Positions 16,084-25,790 of a stretch of 64,000 bases of DNA are shown here, one piece after another (within the stretch, counting starts at the first letter, position 1; each line of letters opens with the position of its first letter). The stretch is from an uncultured Eubacterium sp. (GTDB lineage Bacteria > Bacillota > Clostridia > Lachnospirales > Lachnospiraceae). The translations under genes were made by a program, and so were the position numbers. The stretch is from assembly GCA_948470065.1 (NCBI GenBank), contig CAOKNO010000001.1:33594-97593 (forward strand), written 5' to 3'. The notes beneath the pieces were generated by a model. That model worked only from the letters and a program-made list of their open reading frames with translations. It did no database searches and was not told the origin of the DNA.

Positions 16084-17130
16084 TTGAAGCTGATCATACA
16101 GATTCCATGTTACAACGAAGCGGAAACGCTTGAAATTGCGCTTAACGACCTGCCCAAGCAGATTGATGGGATTGATGAGATTGAATACTTGATCATCAAC
16201 GATGGCAGCAAGGATCGTACGGTTGAGGTAGCTAGGGCGTGGGGGGTCCATTACATTGTAGATTTGAAGCGCAACAAGGGCCTTGCCAAGGGATTTATGG
16301 CCGGTCTGGACGCGTGCTTGCGCAACGGCGCAGATATCATTGTCAATACAGACGCAGATAACCAGTACTGCGCCGATGATATTGAAAAATTGGTGCGCCC
16401 CATCTTAGAGGGGAAGACCGATATTGTAATCGGGGAACGCCCGGTAGACGACACAGAGCACTGGTCCCCACTGAAGAAAAAGCTGCAGCATTTCGGTAGC
16501 TGGGTGGTGAGGAAGGCTTCAAAAAGCGATATCCCTGACGCCCCAAGCGGGTTCCGGGCATATAGTAGGGAAGCCGCTATGCGCCTGAACGTTGTCAACG
16601 AATACACGTATACATTAGAAACAATCGTGCAGGCAGGCAGGAGCAAGATCGCCATGGAATCCGTACCAATCCGGACCAACGCGGAGCTGCGGCCATCCCG
16701 CCTGTTCAGCAGCATGTTTAGCTATGTGAAGAAATCCATGCTTACCATTCTGCGCGCGTTTATGATGTACCGCCCGCTGATGGTATTTTCCCTGATTGGG
16801 GGCGTGATATTTACGGCTGGTTTTATTTTGGGCGTCCGTTTTCTGGTATTCTACTTCTGTGGGAGCGGAGCTGGGCACACACAGTCCTTGATTTTGGCAA
16901 GTACCTTGATGCTCTTGGGATTCCAGACCTTTATTGTCGGGCTTTTGGCGGATATTATCTCAGCAAACCGGAAAATCCTAGAGGACGTGCAGTACCATGT
17001 CCGCAAGCTGGATTTTGACAAAGATACAGAAAAACGTATGGAAATGGGCGGTATGGATCAGGCGTCATCACGCGAGCCGTCCCATCCAGAGGCGTTTGAT
17101 AAGAAAAAAACGGGAAAAAGTAAGAAATAG
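16084..17130 (+). CDS. Polyprenyl-phosphate glycosyltransferase (DPM1/ArnC-type GT2) with membrane tail
   Basis: A 348-residue GT2 enzyme that starts with TTG: GGAGGAG is 7 bases upstream and the GT2 fold begins at once (IIQIPCYNEAE), so no later start can be used. The family motifs are IINDGSKDRT and NTDADNQYCADDI (metal site), followed by SGFRAYSR. Two C-terminal membrane segments (about 238-260 and 275-300) place it on the membrane. Relatives move a sugar from a nucleotide donor to polyprenyl phosphate, giving a donor used outside the cell by GT-C enzymes; a GT-C-like protein is encoded at 27602. It leads the TarI/TarJ/TagF genes and is 26 bases ahead of tarI. Confidence 0.85.
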   Translation: MKLIIQIPCYNEAETLEIALNDLPKQIDGIDEIEYLIINDGSKDRTVEVARAWGVHYIVDLKRNKGLAKGFMAGLDACLRNGADIIVNTDADNQYCADDIEKLVRPILEGKTDIVIGERPVDDTEHWSPLKKKLQHFGSWVVRKASKSDIPDAPSGFRAYSREAAMRLNVVNEYTYTLETIVQAGRSKIAMESVPIRTNAELRPSRLFSSMFSYVKKSMLTILRAFMMYRPLMVFSLIGGVIFTAGFILGVRFLVFYFCGSGAGHTQSLILASTLMLLGFQTFIVGLLADIISANRKILEDVQYHVRKLDFDKDTEKRMEMGGMDQASSREPSHPEAFDKKKTGKSKK

Positions 17131-17156
17131 AAAACCATTGACTGGAGGATAAAAAA

Positions 17157-17882
17157 ATGGTATATGGCGTAATATTAGCAGGCGGCATAGGAAGCCGCAT
17201 GGGGAATGCAGAAAAGCCCAAGCAGTACCTGCAAGTAGGGGACAAGCCCATTATCGTGCATACGGTAGAAAAGATGTATGTGCATCCAGATATCGAGCAG
17301 GTAATCGTACTATGCCCGGCTCAATGGGTGTCTTACACAAAGACTTTACTGAAAAAGTATGTGCCGGAAGCTGCGGGGATTGTAGTCTTAGAGGGCGGTT
17401 CCACCAGGAATGAAACCATTATGAACGCAGTTTCCTATATTGAGCGGCAGGGGAAGCTAGACGATGATACGATTATTGTAACACATGATTCCGTACGTCC
17501 GTTTATTACCCACCGCATTATTTCAGAAAACGTACAGTATGCAAAATCGTACGGCGCGTGCGATACCGTAATCCCGGCGAGCGATACGATTGTAGAAAGC
17601 ATGGATGGCAAAGTGATCAGCACAATCCCTGACCGTTCCAAGATGTACCAGGGACAGACGCCCCAAAGCTTCCGTGCGAAGAAGCTGAAAGAACTGTATG
17701 AGAGCCTAAGCCAGCAGGAAAAAGAGATCTTGACGGATGCGGCTAAGATTTTTGCCATAAAAGGGGAAAAGGTGCATCTTGTACTGGGCGAGGTGTCCAA
17801 TATTAAAATTACGTACCCGTATGATCTGCGGGTAGCAGAAGCGTTGATTTTCTCAGATAGTAAAATCATGCAAGGCCAATAA
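17157..17882 (+). CDS. tarI: Ribitol-5-phosphate cytidylyltransferase (TarI-like, IspD family)
   Basis: Makes CDP-ribitol from CTP and ribitol-5-phosphate for wall teichoic acid. The 241-residue IspD-fold protein has GVILAGGIGSRMG (4-16) with the following KPKQYL, the HDSVRPF motif and the GQTPQSF motif. IspD (isoprenoid pathway) shares this fold, but the next gene is a TarJ-type dehydrogenase, and that pairing is diagnostic of the ribitol pathway. GGAGG precedes the ATG by 7 bases. Confidence 0.88.
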   Translation: MVYGVILAGGIGSRMGNAEKPKQYLQVGDKPIIVHTVEKMYVHPDIEQVIVLCPAQWVSYTKTLLKKYVPEAAGIVVLEGGSTRNETIMNAVSYIERQGKLDDDTIIVTHDSVRPFITHRIISENVQYAKSYGACDTVIPASDTIVESMDGKVISTIPDRSKMYQGQTPQSFRAKKLKELYESLSQQEKEILTDAAKIFAIKGEKVHLVLGEVSNIKITYPYDLRVAEALIFSDSKIMQGQ

Positions 17883-17906
17883 GCCTGCAAGACGGAGGAA
17901 CTGGCA

Positions 17907-18926
17907 ATGTTAAATGCAGTATATCGTTTAGTGGCTCCAAGAAGGTTTGAAGTGGAGTTTTCAGAAATAAATTTGAAAAATGTGATTGTAAGACCGACCC
18001 ACCTGTCCATCTGCCATGCCGATCAGCGGTATTACCAGGGGATGCGGCCGCCGGAGATCTTAAAGCAAAAGCTTCCTATGGCATTGATCCATGAGGGCAT
18101 AGGCGAAGTAGTGTACGATGCATCTGGGGAACTAAAGCCTGGGCAGCGCGTCGTGATGATCCCGAATACCCCGGTGGAGCACGACGAGGTCATTGCAGAA
18201 AATTACCTGCGCAGCAGCAAATTCCGTGCCAGCGGGTTCGATGGGTTTATGCAGGATTATGTGGAGCTTGGCCATGACAGGGCGCTCCCGTTGCCTGGGC
18301 ATTTGGATCCACAGGTTACTGCGTTTACCGAATTGATCTCAGTCAGCGTACATGCGATTTCCAGGTTTGGGAAAATTGCGCACACACGGCGTGCCAGGGT
18401 AGGGATTTGGGGCGACGGGAACTTAGGGTATATTACCGCCTTGCTGTTCCACGCCATGTTCCCGGAAGTGGAGCTTTGCATTTTTGGGGTGGATGAAAAT
18501 AAGCTGGCAGACTTTGCCTTTGCAGCGCAGACCTGCCTGGTGCAGGATATCCCAAAAGGGATGTCTGTGGATCATGCGTTTGAATGCGTGGGCGGAAACG
18601 GCGCTCCAAAGGCAATCAACCAGATTATAGATTATATTGCGCCAGAAGGGGCGATTGCGCTTTTGGGGGTGTCTGAGAACCAGGTGCCGATCAACACCAG
18701 GATGGTGCTGGAAAAGGGCTTGCGGCTGTTTGGCAGCAGCAGGAGCGGACGGGAGGATTTTGCACAGACGATCCGGCTCTTTGCTGAGAACGAAGAATTG
18801 GTAGGCAATTTAAAGAACTTAATCGGGAGCGTAAAGGAAGTAAGGACCATCGAGGATATGCGGGAAGCGTTTGAAAGCGATATCCACAAGGCGTTCGGCA
18901 AGACGGTCATGGTGTGGAAGCAGTAA
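17907..18926 (+). CDS. tarJ: Ribulose-5-phosphate reductase (TarJ-like, zinc alcohol dehydrogenase family)
   Basis: Reduces D-ribulose-5-phosphate to ribitol-5-phosphate, substrate for TarI. The 339 residues have the medium-chain dehydrogenase layout: an N-terminal catalytic domain with SICHADQRYYQG and LIHEGIGEV (zinc-site Cys and His-Glu), then a Rossmann domain with GDGNLG. The very short GroES-like part without a structural zinc loop is usual for TarJ. It begins 24 bases after tarI with GGAGG upstream. The pair implies ribitol phosphate in the polymer made by the four transferases that follow. Confidence 0.88.
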   Translation: MLNAVYRLVAPRRFEVEFSEINLKNVIVRPTHLSICHADQRYYQGMRPPEILKQKLPMALIHEGIGEVVYDASGELKPGQRVVMIPNTPVEHDEVIAENYLRSSKFRASGFDGFMQDYVELGHDRALPLPGHLDPQVTAFTELISVSVHAISRFGKIAHTRRARVGIWGDGNLGYITALLFHAMFPEVELCIFGVDENKLADFAFAAQTCLVQDIPKGMSVDHAFECVGGNGAPKAINQIIDYIAPEGAIALLGVSENQVPINTRMVLEKGLRLFGSSRSGREDFAQTIRLFAENEELVGNLKNLIGSVKEVRTIEDMREAFESDIHKAFGKTVMVWKQ

Positions 18927-18989
18927 AGGGCGCGCCGTTTCCCGAGGCAAGGGACCGGGGTGGATACGATAAGTAAGGAGGGAAGAAGT

Positions 18990-20150
18990 ATGGGGCGGCT
19001 CAGGCAAATGTTCCATAGTGCATTGAAGTTTACGGTATATAAGCTTTTGTTCCCAACCGCTTACCATCTTGGGGCGGTCCGTAAGGTAAGGCAGAAGGCT
19101 GTGTTTGTAGAACTTCATGGCCCAAGCAATAACTTTGGGCTGTTGCAGGATGCCGTCATCCAAAAAGGCGGGTATGCAGTCCAAGAGATCTGCCTGGATT
19201 ACCAGAAGGATTCCTTCTCTTTTTATTGGAGATGCGTGCAGATGTTATGGGAAGTATCCAATGCTTCCCATATTTTCCTAAACGATTCCTGCCGGGCGCT
19301 TGGCGCGTTCCGTATGCGGAAAAGCAGTACGATGGTACAGACCTGGCATGCATGCGGCGCATTTAAGAAATGGGGGTTTAGCGTGACAGGAAAGGAATAT
19401 GGGGAGGGATACAGGGAGATGGAACGGTATCCATACCATAGGAATTATTCCTTGGTGACGGTAAGCAGCCAGGAAGTCTGCTGGGCATACCAGGAAGCGT
19501 TTGGGGCGCCCTCTTCTGTGGTGCGTCCTTTGGGGGTAAGCCGGACAGATATTTATTTCCGCAGATCCTTTTACCGTGATGCCAAAAAGGCATACGAAAA
19601 GGAATTTCCAGACGCTTATGGCAAGAAATGTATTTTGTATGCGCCGACCTTCCGCGGCACAGGTGGTCATGCGGACAGCCCTGGCATGGTGGATTACAGC
19701 TACCTGCAAAAAGGGCTTGGGGAAGGGTATTTTTTTATTGAGAAACGCCATCCTTTCGTAAAGGAAGCGCTGTCTGTGCCGAAGCATTTGGAGGGATTTG
19801 TATCTGAAAGCCGCGGCCTAACCGTGGAGGAACTGCTTTGCGTGGCGGATATCTGCGTGACAGATTACTCGTCTGTTGTTTTTGAATATGCGCTTATGGG
19901 GAAGCCCATGCTGTTTTTTGCATATGATTTGGAGGAATATTATGATAACCGCGGGTTTTACTACGATTATAAAGAGTTTGCCCCAGGACCCATCGTACAG
20001 GATACCAAAGGCTTGCAGGCGGCGATTAAAGAAGCGGGACGCAATCCACAGAAGTTCCAGGAACGGGTGGCTGCATTCCGCTTAACGTTTATGTCAGCTT
20101 GCGATGGCCATGCGACAGAGCGCATTTTACAAAAAGTGCAGATTCTTTGA
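18990..20150 (+). CDS. CDP-glycerol/CDP-ribitol phosphotransferase (TagF/TarB family), first copy
   Basis: A 386-residue membrane-associated GT-B enzyme that transfers glycerol- or ribitol-phosphate to a lipid-linked acceptor. Start at 18990 follows AAGGAGGG by 6 bases; a frame from 18960 is longer but unsupported. Family motifs occur in order: TWHACGAFKKWGF, YAPTFRGTGG, EKRHPFVKE and VTDYSSVVFEYAL. The short form without a long N-terminal domain is like TagB/TarB, which adds the first polyol-phosphate, but the sequence alone does not separate primer from polymerase. Confidence 0.87.
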   Translation: MGRLRQMFHSALKFTVYKLLFPTAYHLGAVRKVRQKAVFVELHGPSNNFGLLQDAVIQKGGYAVQEICLDYQKDSFSFYWRCVQMLWEVSNASHIFLNDSCRALGAFRMRKSSTMVQTWHACGAFKKWGFSVTGKEYGEGYREMERYPYHRNYSLVTVSSQEVCWAYQEAFGAPSSVVRPLGVSRTDIYFRRSFYRDAKKAYEKEFPDAYGKKCILYAPTFRGTGGHADSPGMVDYSYLQKGLGEGYFFIEKRHPFVKEALSVPKHLEGFVSESRGLTVEELLCVADICVTDYSSVVFEYALMGKPMLFFAYDLEEYYDNRGFYYDYKEFAPGPIVQDTKGLQAAIKEAGRNPQKFQERVAAFRLTFMSACDGHATERILQKVQIL

Positions 20151-20237
20151 GTTACTCATATTTACATCACAATAGGTTGTTATAGTAAAAAACGGCGGAA
20201 TGAAATCAATGTTCTGCTACGAGGGATAGAGGGAAAT

Positions 20238-21362
20238 ATGGACGTCAGACGAAAGGTTCGCCAATGGATAAAAACGATTATGCGCCGGCTTCTTTTGCCT
20301 GCGCTGTACCGCATTTCTTGCGCTATGGCTCCCAGGATCCAAGAGGATCTGGTATTGTTTGCAGACGCGCGCCACAAGGAGTTCCCAGAGGATATGCGCC
20401 TTGTCAGCGCGCAGATGCGGCAGGAAGGGTTCCAGGTTGTAAGCTGGAACCATGATTTTTCGGAACTTGGTTTTGGGGAAAGCTTGCGTGCGATGCTGGG
20501 CTTTATGGGCTACTACGCCAGAGCTAGGTACGTGTTTTTGTGCGACTATTATCTCCCCGTGGTTTCTGTCAGAAAGCGCAAAGGGACCAAGGTAATCCAG
20601 CTTTGGCATGCCTGCGGGGCTTATAAGAAATTTGGTTATGACGCCAAGGATGACGTAGGTTATGTAAAATCACAGGATATGTTCCAAAATTTCGACTTGG
20701 TTGCCGTCAGCGCGGAGCGCTGCCGTGATATCTATGCCAACGCCTTCCATCTTCCGAAGGAAAGGGTGCAGGCTCTAGGGGTAAGCCGGACGGATCTGTA
20801 TTTTTCAAACAGCTATAGGAAGCAATGCCGGGAAGAGTTTTTTGCCCTGCACCCGGAAGCAGAGGGGAAGAAGATCCTCTTATGGGCGCCTACGTTCCGC
20901 CAGAATGCCAGTGAGGCGAAGATTGTAGGGATAGAGGAAATGGAGTGGCTTTCTCGGAAGCTGCCGCCTGAGTGGCATATCGTTAAGAAGCTACATCCCC
21001 ATGCTGAGAAGGCATACGGCCTTTCCGACAGCAAGATCCCAACAGAACGGCTGTATGAAGTAGCGGATGTGCTGGTGACAGATTATTCTTCTGTCGTATT
21101 TGACTTTGCCTTGACGGGCAAGCCCATGATCCTCTTTGCGCCGGATTACCGCGAATATGGGCAAAAGCGTGGGTTTTATCTAGAGCTTAAGGAATTGCCT
21201 GCACGTCTGGTAACAGAGCCGGAGGAGTTGCTGCGGTTAGTAGTATCGGGGGATTACCAGATCCCCAAAGAGCAATACCAGGAATTTGTAAACCGCCACC
21301 TTGCCATGTGCGACGGGAAGGCGACGGAGCGGATCGTGCGTTACTGTATGCGTATGGAATAA
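20238..21362 (+). CDS. CDP-glycerol/CDP-ribitol phosphotransferase (TagF/TarB family), second copy
   Basis: A 374-residue paralogue of the previous protein, with QLWHACGAYKKFGY, LWAPTFRQN, KKLHPHAEK and VTDYSSVVFDFAL. The N-terminus is basic and short (MDVRRKVRQWIK), suggesting membrane-surface binding. GAGGG lies 4 bases before the ATG. The 87-base gap before it has no clear promoter. Two near-equal short transferases in a row suggest two successive priming steps or two different polyol linkages. Confidence 0.87.
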   Translation: MDVRRKVRQWIKTIMRRLLLPALYRISCAMAPRIQEDLVLFADARHKEFPEDMRLVSAQMRQEGFQVVSWNHDFSELGFGESLRAMLGFMGYYARARYVFLCDYYLPVVSVRKRKGTKVIQLWHACGAYKKFGYDAKDDVGYVKSQDMFQNFDLVAVSAERCRDIYANAFHLPKERVQALGVSRTDLYFSNSYRKQCREEFFALHPEAEGKKILLWAPTFRQNASEAKIVGIEEMEWLSRKLPPEWHIVKKLHPHAEKAYGLSDSKIPTERLYEVADVLVTDYSSVVFDFALTGKPMILFAPDYREYGQKRGFYLELKELPARLVTEPEELLRLVVSGDYQIPKEQYQEFVNRHLAMCDGKATERIVRYCMRME

Positions 21363-21425
21363 GCGGTGGGAAGGCTAGATGCGCAATCGGGGGAAGGGAG
21401 ATCTATGTATGGAATGGAGGAAAAA

Positions 21426-24400
21426 ATGCTAGAAGACATCAAGAAGAAATTAAAGGGAACGCCAGTACATTCGGTTTATCAATTATATAAAACTAAAATA
21501 TCGAAGGAGGCTGGCCCTACAAAGGGATTTCCGAAAAACCGTACATGGGCGTTCAATGCAGGCAATACGTTTTCAGGCAATCCGAAATACCTGTTTTTGT
21601 ATATCAATAAGTACCGGAAGGATATTGACGCCTATTGGCTATGCGATAACGAAGCAACCGTCCAGTATATCCGCAGGCTGGGGTACAACGCGTTCCAGTT
21701 TTCCGATAAGGAGGCGCATTCCTTGGAGGTGCGGACCGGCGTTTATGTGGTAGAGCAGGTAAAAGAGAGCATCCCAGAGCGGATGGGTAAGGTCAAATTA
21801 CTGAACCTGTACCATGGCGTGGGCTGTAAATCCATTGAACGGCGTGTGAACACAGGGTTTTTAAATGAGAAAATCATAAAAAAATATATCCGTTATAACC
21901 AGTTCTATTACGACAGGCAGCTATTCCTTGTGACCTCTCCATTGATGGAGAAGCATTTCATATATCAATGCGGGCTGAAGAAGGAGCAGGTGGTACGGGG
22001 CGGCTACCCGCGCTGTATGTACCAGAAATATTTTGAGAAGGCAAATACGTTTGACCACGATATCAGAAAAAGGAAGGGGTTAGGGCCAGATACCAAGATT
22101 GCAGCGTATGTCCCGACGTACCGCGACAATGCGCCGTTGGGCTTTATGAGCCTTGCAATCCCGGATATTGAGCGGCTGATCCAAAAACTCGAAGAGAACA
22201 ATATGCTGATGATATTCAAAATGCATCCTCTGATTGAAGGGGATTTTGAATACGTGCAGCTCAAAGAAAAATATAAAGACCATCCAAGGCTGCTGTTCTG
22301 GGACAACCAGGAAGATTTTTATGAGATTTTTGACGAGATTGAAGTCGGTATTATTGATTATTCTTCTATTTTTTATGATATGCTGGCAGGCGGGACGAAG
22401 TATTTCATCCGTTATTTTTTTGATTATGACGACGGGCAGTCCTTCCGGGATATGGTATACGATTTGGAAGAAATGACGTGCGGCAGGATGTGCAAGGATT
22501 TTAACGGGCTGCTGGATGCTTTGGGTTCTTACCAGACGGACGATACGAAGGAACGGGAGCGGATCCAGGAATTGTTCTGGCAATACGAGAGCAAGGAGTC
22601 CATGGAACAGATCATTGAGGCTACCCTGGCATTTACGCCGGAGCCAAAAGAACTGCCTTCGTTGTATACGTTTGATATTTTTGATACCTTAATCAGCCGG
22701 AAGGTGCTAGAGCCGGAAGGGGTGTTCTATAAGGTCAGGGAACAGATGGAAGGCTCCAGCCTGCAGTTCCCGCCCTTTTTCCAGAAGTATTATCCACAAA
22801 AGCGCAAGGAAGCAGAGCGGAATGTCAGGGAACGCTACCATAAGACGTTAGAGCTGCGGGACGATGGCCGCAGGGAGATTACGTTTGAAGAGATTTTTGA
22901 CCGGATGGCAGAGATCTACGGTTTAAGCCAGGAGCAAAAGCAGGCGTTGATGGCTTGGGAATTAGAGGCAGAGTGGGAAGACAGCATACCGATCCCAGAC
23001 GCCATTTCTTATGTAAAGGATTTGGTGGCGCGTGGGGAAACCGTATGCCTGGTCAGCGATATGTACCTTGGGAAAGACTTTATCAAGAAGCTGCTCTGTA
23101 AATCAGATCCGGCGCTGGCTGGGCTTCCTTTGTTCTTGTCTCGGGAGTACGGCGTACAGAAGACGACGAAAAAGCTGTATATGGAAGTCTATAACAGCTT
23201 TGACACGTATTCGTTCGGGAAGTGGATCCACCATGGCGACAGCGGCTTTGCAGACGGAAGCTGCGCCAGGGCGCTTGGTATTACGACGGAACTGCGGGAG
23301 CGGGCGGAATTTAATGAATATGAGTGGAGCATGGCGAAGGAAATCGGGACGTACGATGGGTTCCGGGTCGCAGCTATGCTGGCGCGGTTCCGCAAAGCCA
23401 ATGGGAATAAAAGGGATTACTATGCATACGGCCATATTTCCATGTATTTTGTGCCGTATATCCAATGGGCGCTACAGGATGCCGTACAGCGTGGGATCCA
23501 ATGCCTGTATTTTATTTCAAGGGATGGCTACCAGCTCAAACGGATTGCGGATACGCTGATTGGGCAAAAAGGCCTGCCGCTAAAGACAAAGTATATCTAT
23601 GGATCGCGCAGGGCTTGGCGTATTCCCTCATTGCTCACAGAGATTGACAAGGAATATTTTTCCAGCTTTGGGAATTTTGTGGGCGTAAGCAGTTATGAGA
23701 AGCTGTTGGGCGCTTTGAATATGGAGGAAGAGGAATTTCTTCAGATTTTCCCGGATTTGGAATACCTCAGGGAAACGGAAGGGATTACAAAGGAGATGCG
23801 CCAATCCTTAATCGTAACGTTTTCCAATTCAGCGCCATACCGGGAATTTATCCTGGATAAGGCGGCAAGGGACAGGGAAATTGTACTGGAATACCTGCGC
23901 CAGGAAATTGATTTTGAAGAACCGTTTGCTTTTGTGGAATATTGGGGGCGCGGCTATACCCAAGACTGTGCGGCGCGCCTATTGGAGGCTGCCTGCGGCA
24001 GGAAATGCGACGTCCCGTTTTATTATATGCGCAGCATTTATAAAACGGAAGGGAACGTCATCCGTTACAATTATACGACGGCGATGAACTCTTTGATTTA
24101 CGCGGAGGCGATTTTTGCCACGATTCCGTATAAAAGCGTGGAGCGTTACTTGTATGTAGAGGATGGCAGGATTGTGCCGGAATTAATCCCGTTGGAATGC
24201 GATATGGAGTTATTCCATGCGATGGAACGCTGCCTGGTACAGTTTACGGAAGACTTTTACAGTAAGGAATGGAACGACGAGGCTGCCCTTGGGCGTGCGC
24301 TCCAGCGGTTTTCCGTGGAATATTTTGAAGGGAACCAGGACGATCCGGTCTATACCGAATGCTTGGCGACTTTGGTGGATTCTGTCGGGATGTATGGCGA

Positions 24401-25745
24401 CAAGCGGGAGTATGCGCCTGCCTTTACAGAGGAAATGGTCGATGGATTGATGCGGGAGACGCCTGTGTCGAATTATACGAAATCGCTGCGGATGAGCCTT
24501 GCAAGGACGGATAAGCATTTGGCGGATAAGGTGGTGTATATCAAGGAATGCGTACCAGAGCTCCGGAAAGAAGGCAGCCGTAAGATGCCAAAGCTTAAGG
24601 AGTGGAAAGAGGATAACGCGCTTGCGTCTTACTGGCTTTCGCAATACAAGGCAAAAAAAGAGCGTTTCCAAAAAGCGTATTCTAAGTATGCGAAGCTGCC
24701 GGTAGAAGCCGGGAAGGCCATCTTATTTACCAATGAAAGCCTTACCGATCAGGCAGAGTATTGGAGCCTTGAGAGGGCTTTAAAGAAACGTGGGATCCAG
24801 CATGTCCTGCGTTTCCCAAGGAAATCTGCGTATGACGAAGGCTTGCTCAAGGAATTGGCGACGGCAGAGTATGTCTTTACGAACCGCCACTTTGAATTGA
24901 TGCGGCTGATCGGGTTCCGCAAGGAAACGTTTGTTGTACAGATGGGCGAGTTTGCATTCTATTTGAACAGCTTTGGGCTGGGAGCCTCGATCCCGCCATA
25001 TCTAAAGGATTTGCGCAAGTGGACGGCGGTTGAGATGGAAAGCCATTATAGCCTGGTTTCGGCTGCGTCAGACGCGATGAAGGATGTGCTTGAGGTTTCG
25101 TACTGGTTCCGGCATAAGGAGGGGCAGGTGAAAGCGATTGGCGCCTGCTGTACGGATATCTATTTTTCTGAAACGTACTGCACAGGCGCAAGGCGGCGTC
25201 TGGAAGCATTGTTTCCACAGGCAAAGGGCAAACAGGTCATTGTCTACCTGCCCTCTTACCGCCACCGTATGAAGGGATGCCGTGTGCTGGAATTTCTGGA
25301 TATCCGCAGGCTGAAGGAAGCGCTTTCGGATGAATATGCCCTGGCGGTTGATTTCCGTGTGCCGCAGGGGAAAGACAGTTATCTGGCGGCAAGCGGGCTT
25401 AAGGATTTCTTTTATGACTTTACAGGGAAAATGAGCATCCGGGAATTGATTGCAGCGGGGGATGTGTTTGTGGGCGATTACCGCAATACGTTCTTTGAAT
25501 CGTTCCTAAGAAGGAAGCCCGTATTTTTAACCGCAGACGATTGCGTTGAATTTGCCGAGAATAAAGAACACAATTTTAACTATGCTGAGATTATGCCAGC
25601 CCCGGTTGTTTCAGACGCCGACAGCCTGATTTACCAGCTTGGACGTTTAGAACAGTACGATTACAGCAAGCTAGAACAGTTCTGTGAAGCGTATTTGGGG
25701 GCTTGCGACGGGAAGGCGGCAGAGCGGGTCTTAGACGCCTGGTAA
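21426..25745 (+). CDS. Three-part fusion: TagF-type transferase, HAD phosphatase-like domain, degenerate TagF-type domain
   Basis: A 1439-residue protein. ATG at 21426 has GGAGG 5 bases upstream; ATG at 21405 with GGGAG is an equal rival that adds 7 residues. Residues about 10-400 are a CDP-polyol phosphotransferase with NLYHGVGCKSIE, PTYRDN, KMHPLIEGDF and IDYSSIFYD. Residues about 412-650 are a HAD domain: FDIFDTLI (nucleophile Asp417), Ser544 in LVSDMY, a Lys in VQKTTKK, and GDSGFAD (Asp605, Asp610). About 650-960 is a linked region with YFISRDGYQL and VEYWGRGYTQD, seen in other HAD-glycan fusions. Residues about 1095-1439 again have the TagF fold, but WHACG is QMGEFA, HP is lost (DFRVPQ) and TDYSS is GDYRN (Asp1351), so it looks inactive. 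Confidence 0.85.
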   Translation: MLEDIKKKLKGTPVHSVYQLYKTKISKEAGPTKGFPKNRTWAFNAGNTFSGNPKYLFLYINKYRKDIDAYWLCDNEATVQYIRRLGYNAFQFSDKEAHSLEVRTGVYVVEQVKESIPERMGKVKLLNLYHGVGCKSIERRVNTGFLNEKIIKKYIRYNQFYYDRQLFLVTSPLMEKHFIYQCGLKKEQVVRGGYPRCMYQKYFEKANTFDHDIRKRKGLGPDTKIAAYVPTYRDNAPLGFMSLAIPDIERLIQKLEENNMLMIFKMHPLIEGDFEYVQLKEKYKDHPRLLFWDNQEDFYEIFDEIEVGIIDYSSIFYDMLAGGTKYFIRYFFDYDDGQSFRDMVYDLEEMTCGRMCKDFNGLLDALGSYQTDDTKERERIQELFWQYESKESMEQIIEATLAFTPEPKELPSLYTFDIFDTLISRKVLEPEGVFYKVREQMEGSSLQFPPFFQKYYPQKRKEAERNVRERYHKTLELRDDGRREITFEEIFDRMAEIYGLSQEQKQALMAWELEAEWEDSIPIPDAISYVKDLVARGETVCLVSDMYLGKDFIKKLLCKSDPALAGLPLFLSREYGVQKTTKKLYMEVYNSFDTYSFGKWIHHGDSGFADGSCARALGITTELRERAEFNEYEWSMAKEIGTYDGFRVAAMLARFRKANGNKRDYYAYGHISMYFVPYIQWALQDAVQRGIQCLYFISRDGYQLKRIADTLIGQKGLPLKTKYIYGSRRAWRIPSLLTEIDKEYFSSFGNFVGVSSYEKLLGALNMEEEEFLQIFPDLEYLRETEGITKEMRQSLIVTFSNSAPYREFILDKAARDREIVLEYLRQEIDFEEPFAFVEYWGRGYTQDCAARLLEAACGRKCDVPFYYMRSIYKTEGNVIRYNYTTAMNSLIYAEAIFATIPYKSVERYLYVEDGRIVPELIPLECDMELFHAMERCLVQFTEDFYSKEWNDEAALGRALQRFSVEYFEGNQDDPVYTECLATLVDSVGMYGDKREYAPAFTEEMVDGLMRETPVSNYTKSLRMSLARTDKHLADKVVYIKECVPELRKEGSRKMPKLKEWKEDNALASYWLSQYKAKKERFQKAYSKYAKLPVEAGKAILFTNESLTDQAEYWSLERALKKRGIQHVLRFPRKSAYDEGLLKELATAEYVFTNRHFELMRLIGFRKETFVVQMGEFAFYLNSFGLGASIPPYLKDLRKWTAVEMESHYSLVSAASDAMKDVLEVSYWFRHKEGQVKAIGACCTDIYFSETYCTGARRRLEALFPQAKGKQVIVYLPSYRHRMKGCRVLEFLDIRRLKEALSDEYALAVDFRVPQGKDSYLAASGLKDFFYDFTGKMSIRELIAAGDVFVGDYRNTFFESFLRRKPVFLTADDCVEFAENKEHNFNYAEIMPAPVVSDADSLIYQLGRLEQYDYSKLEQFCEAYLGACDGKAAERVLDAW

Positions 25746-25790
25746 GGGAACGCCGCTTAGGCAAAGGGCAGGCATACATGAGAAGATAAA

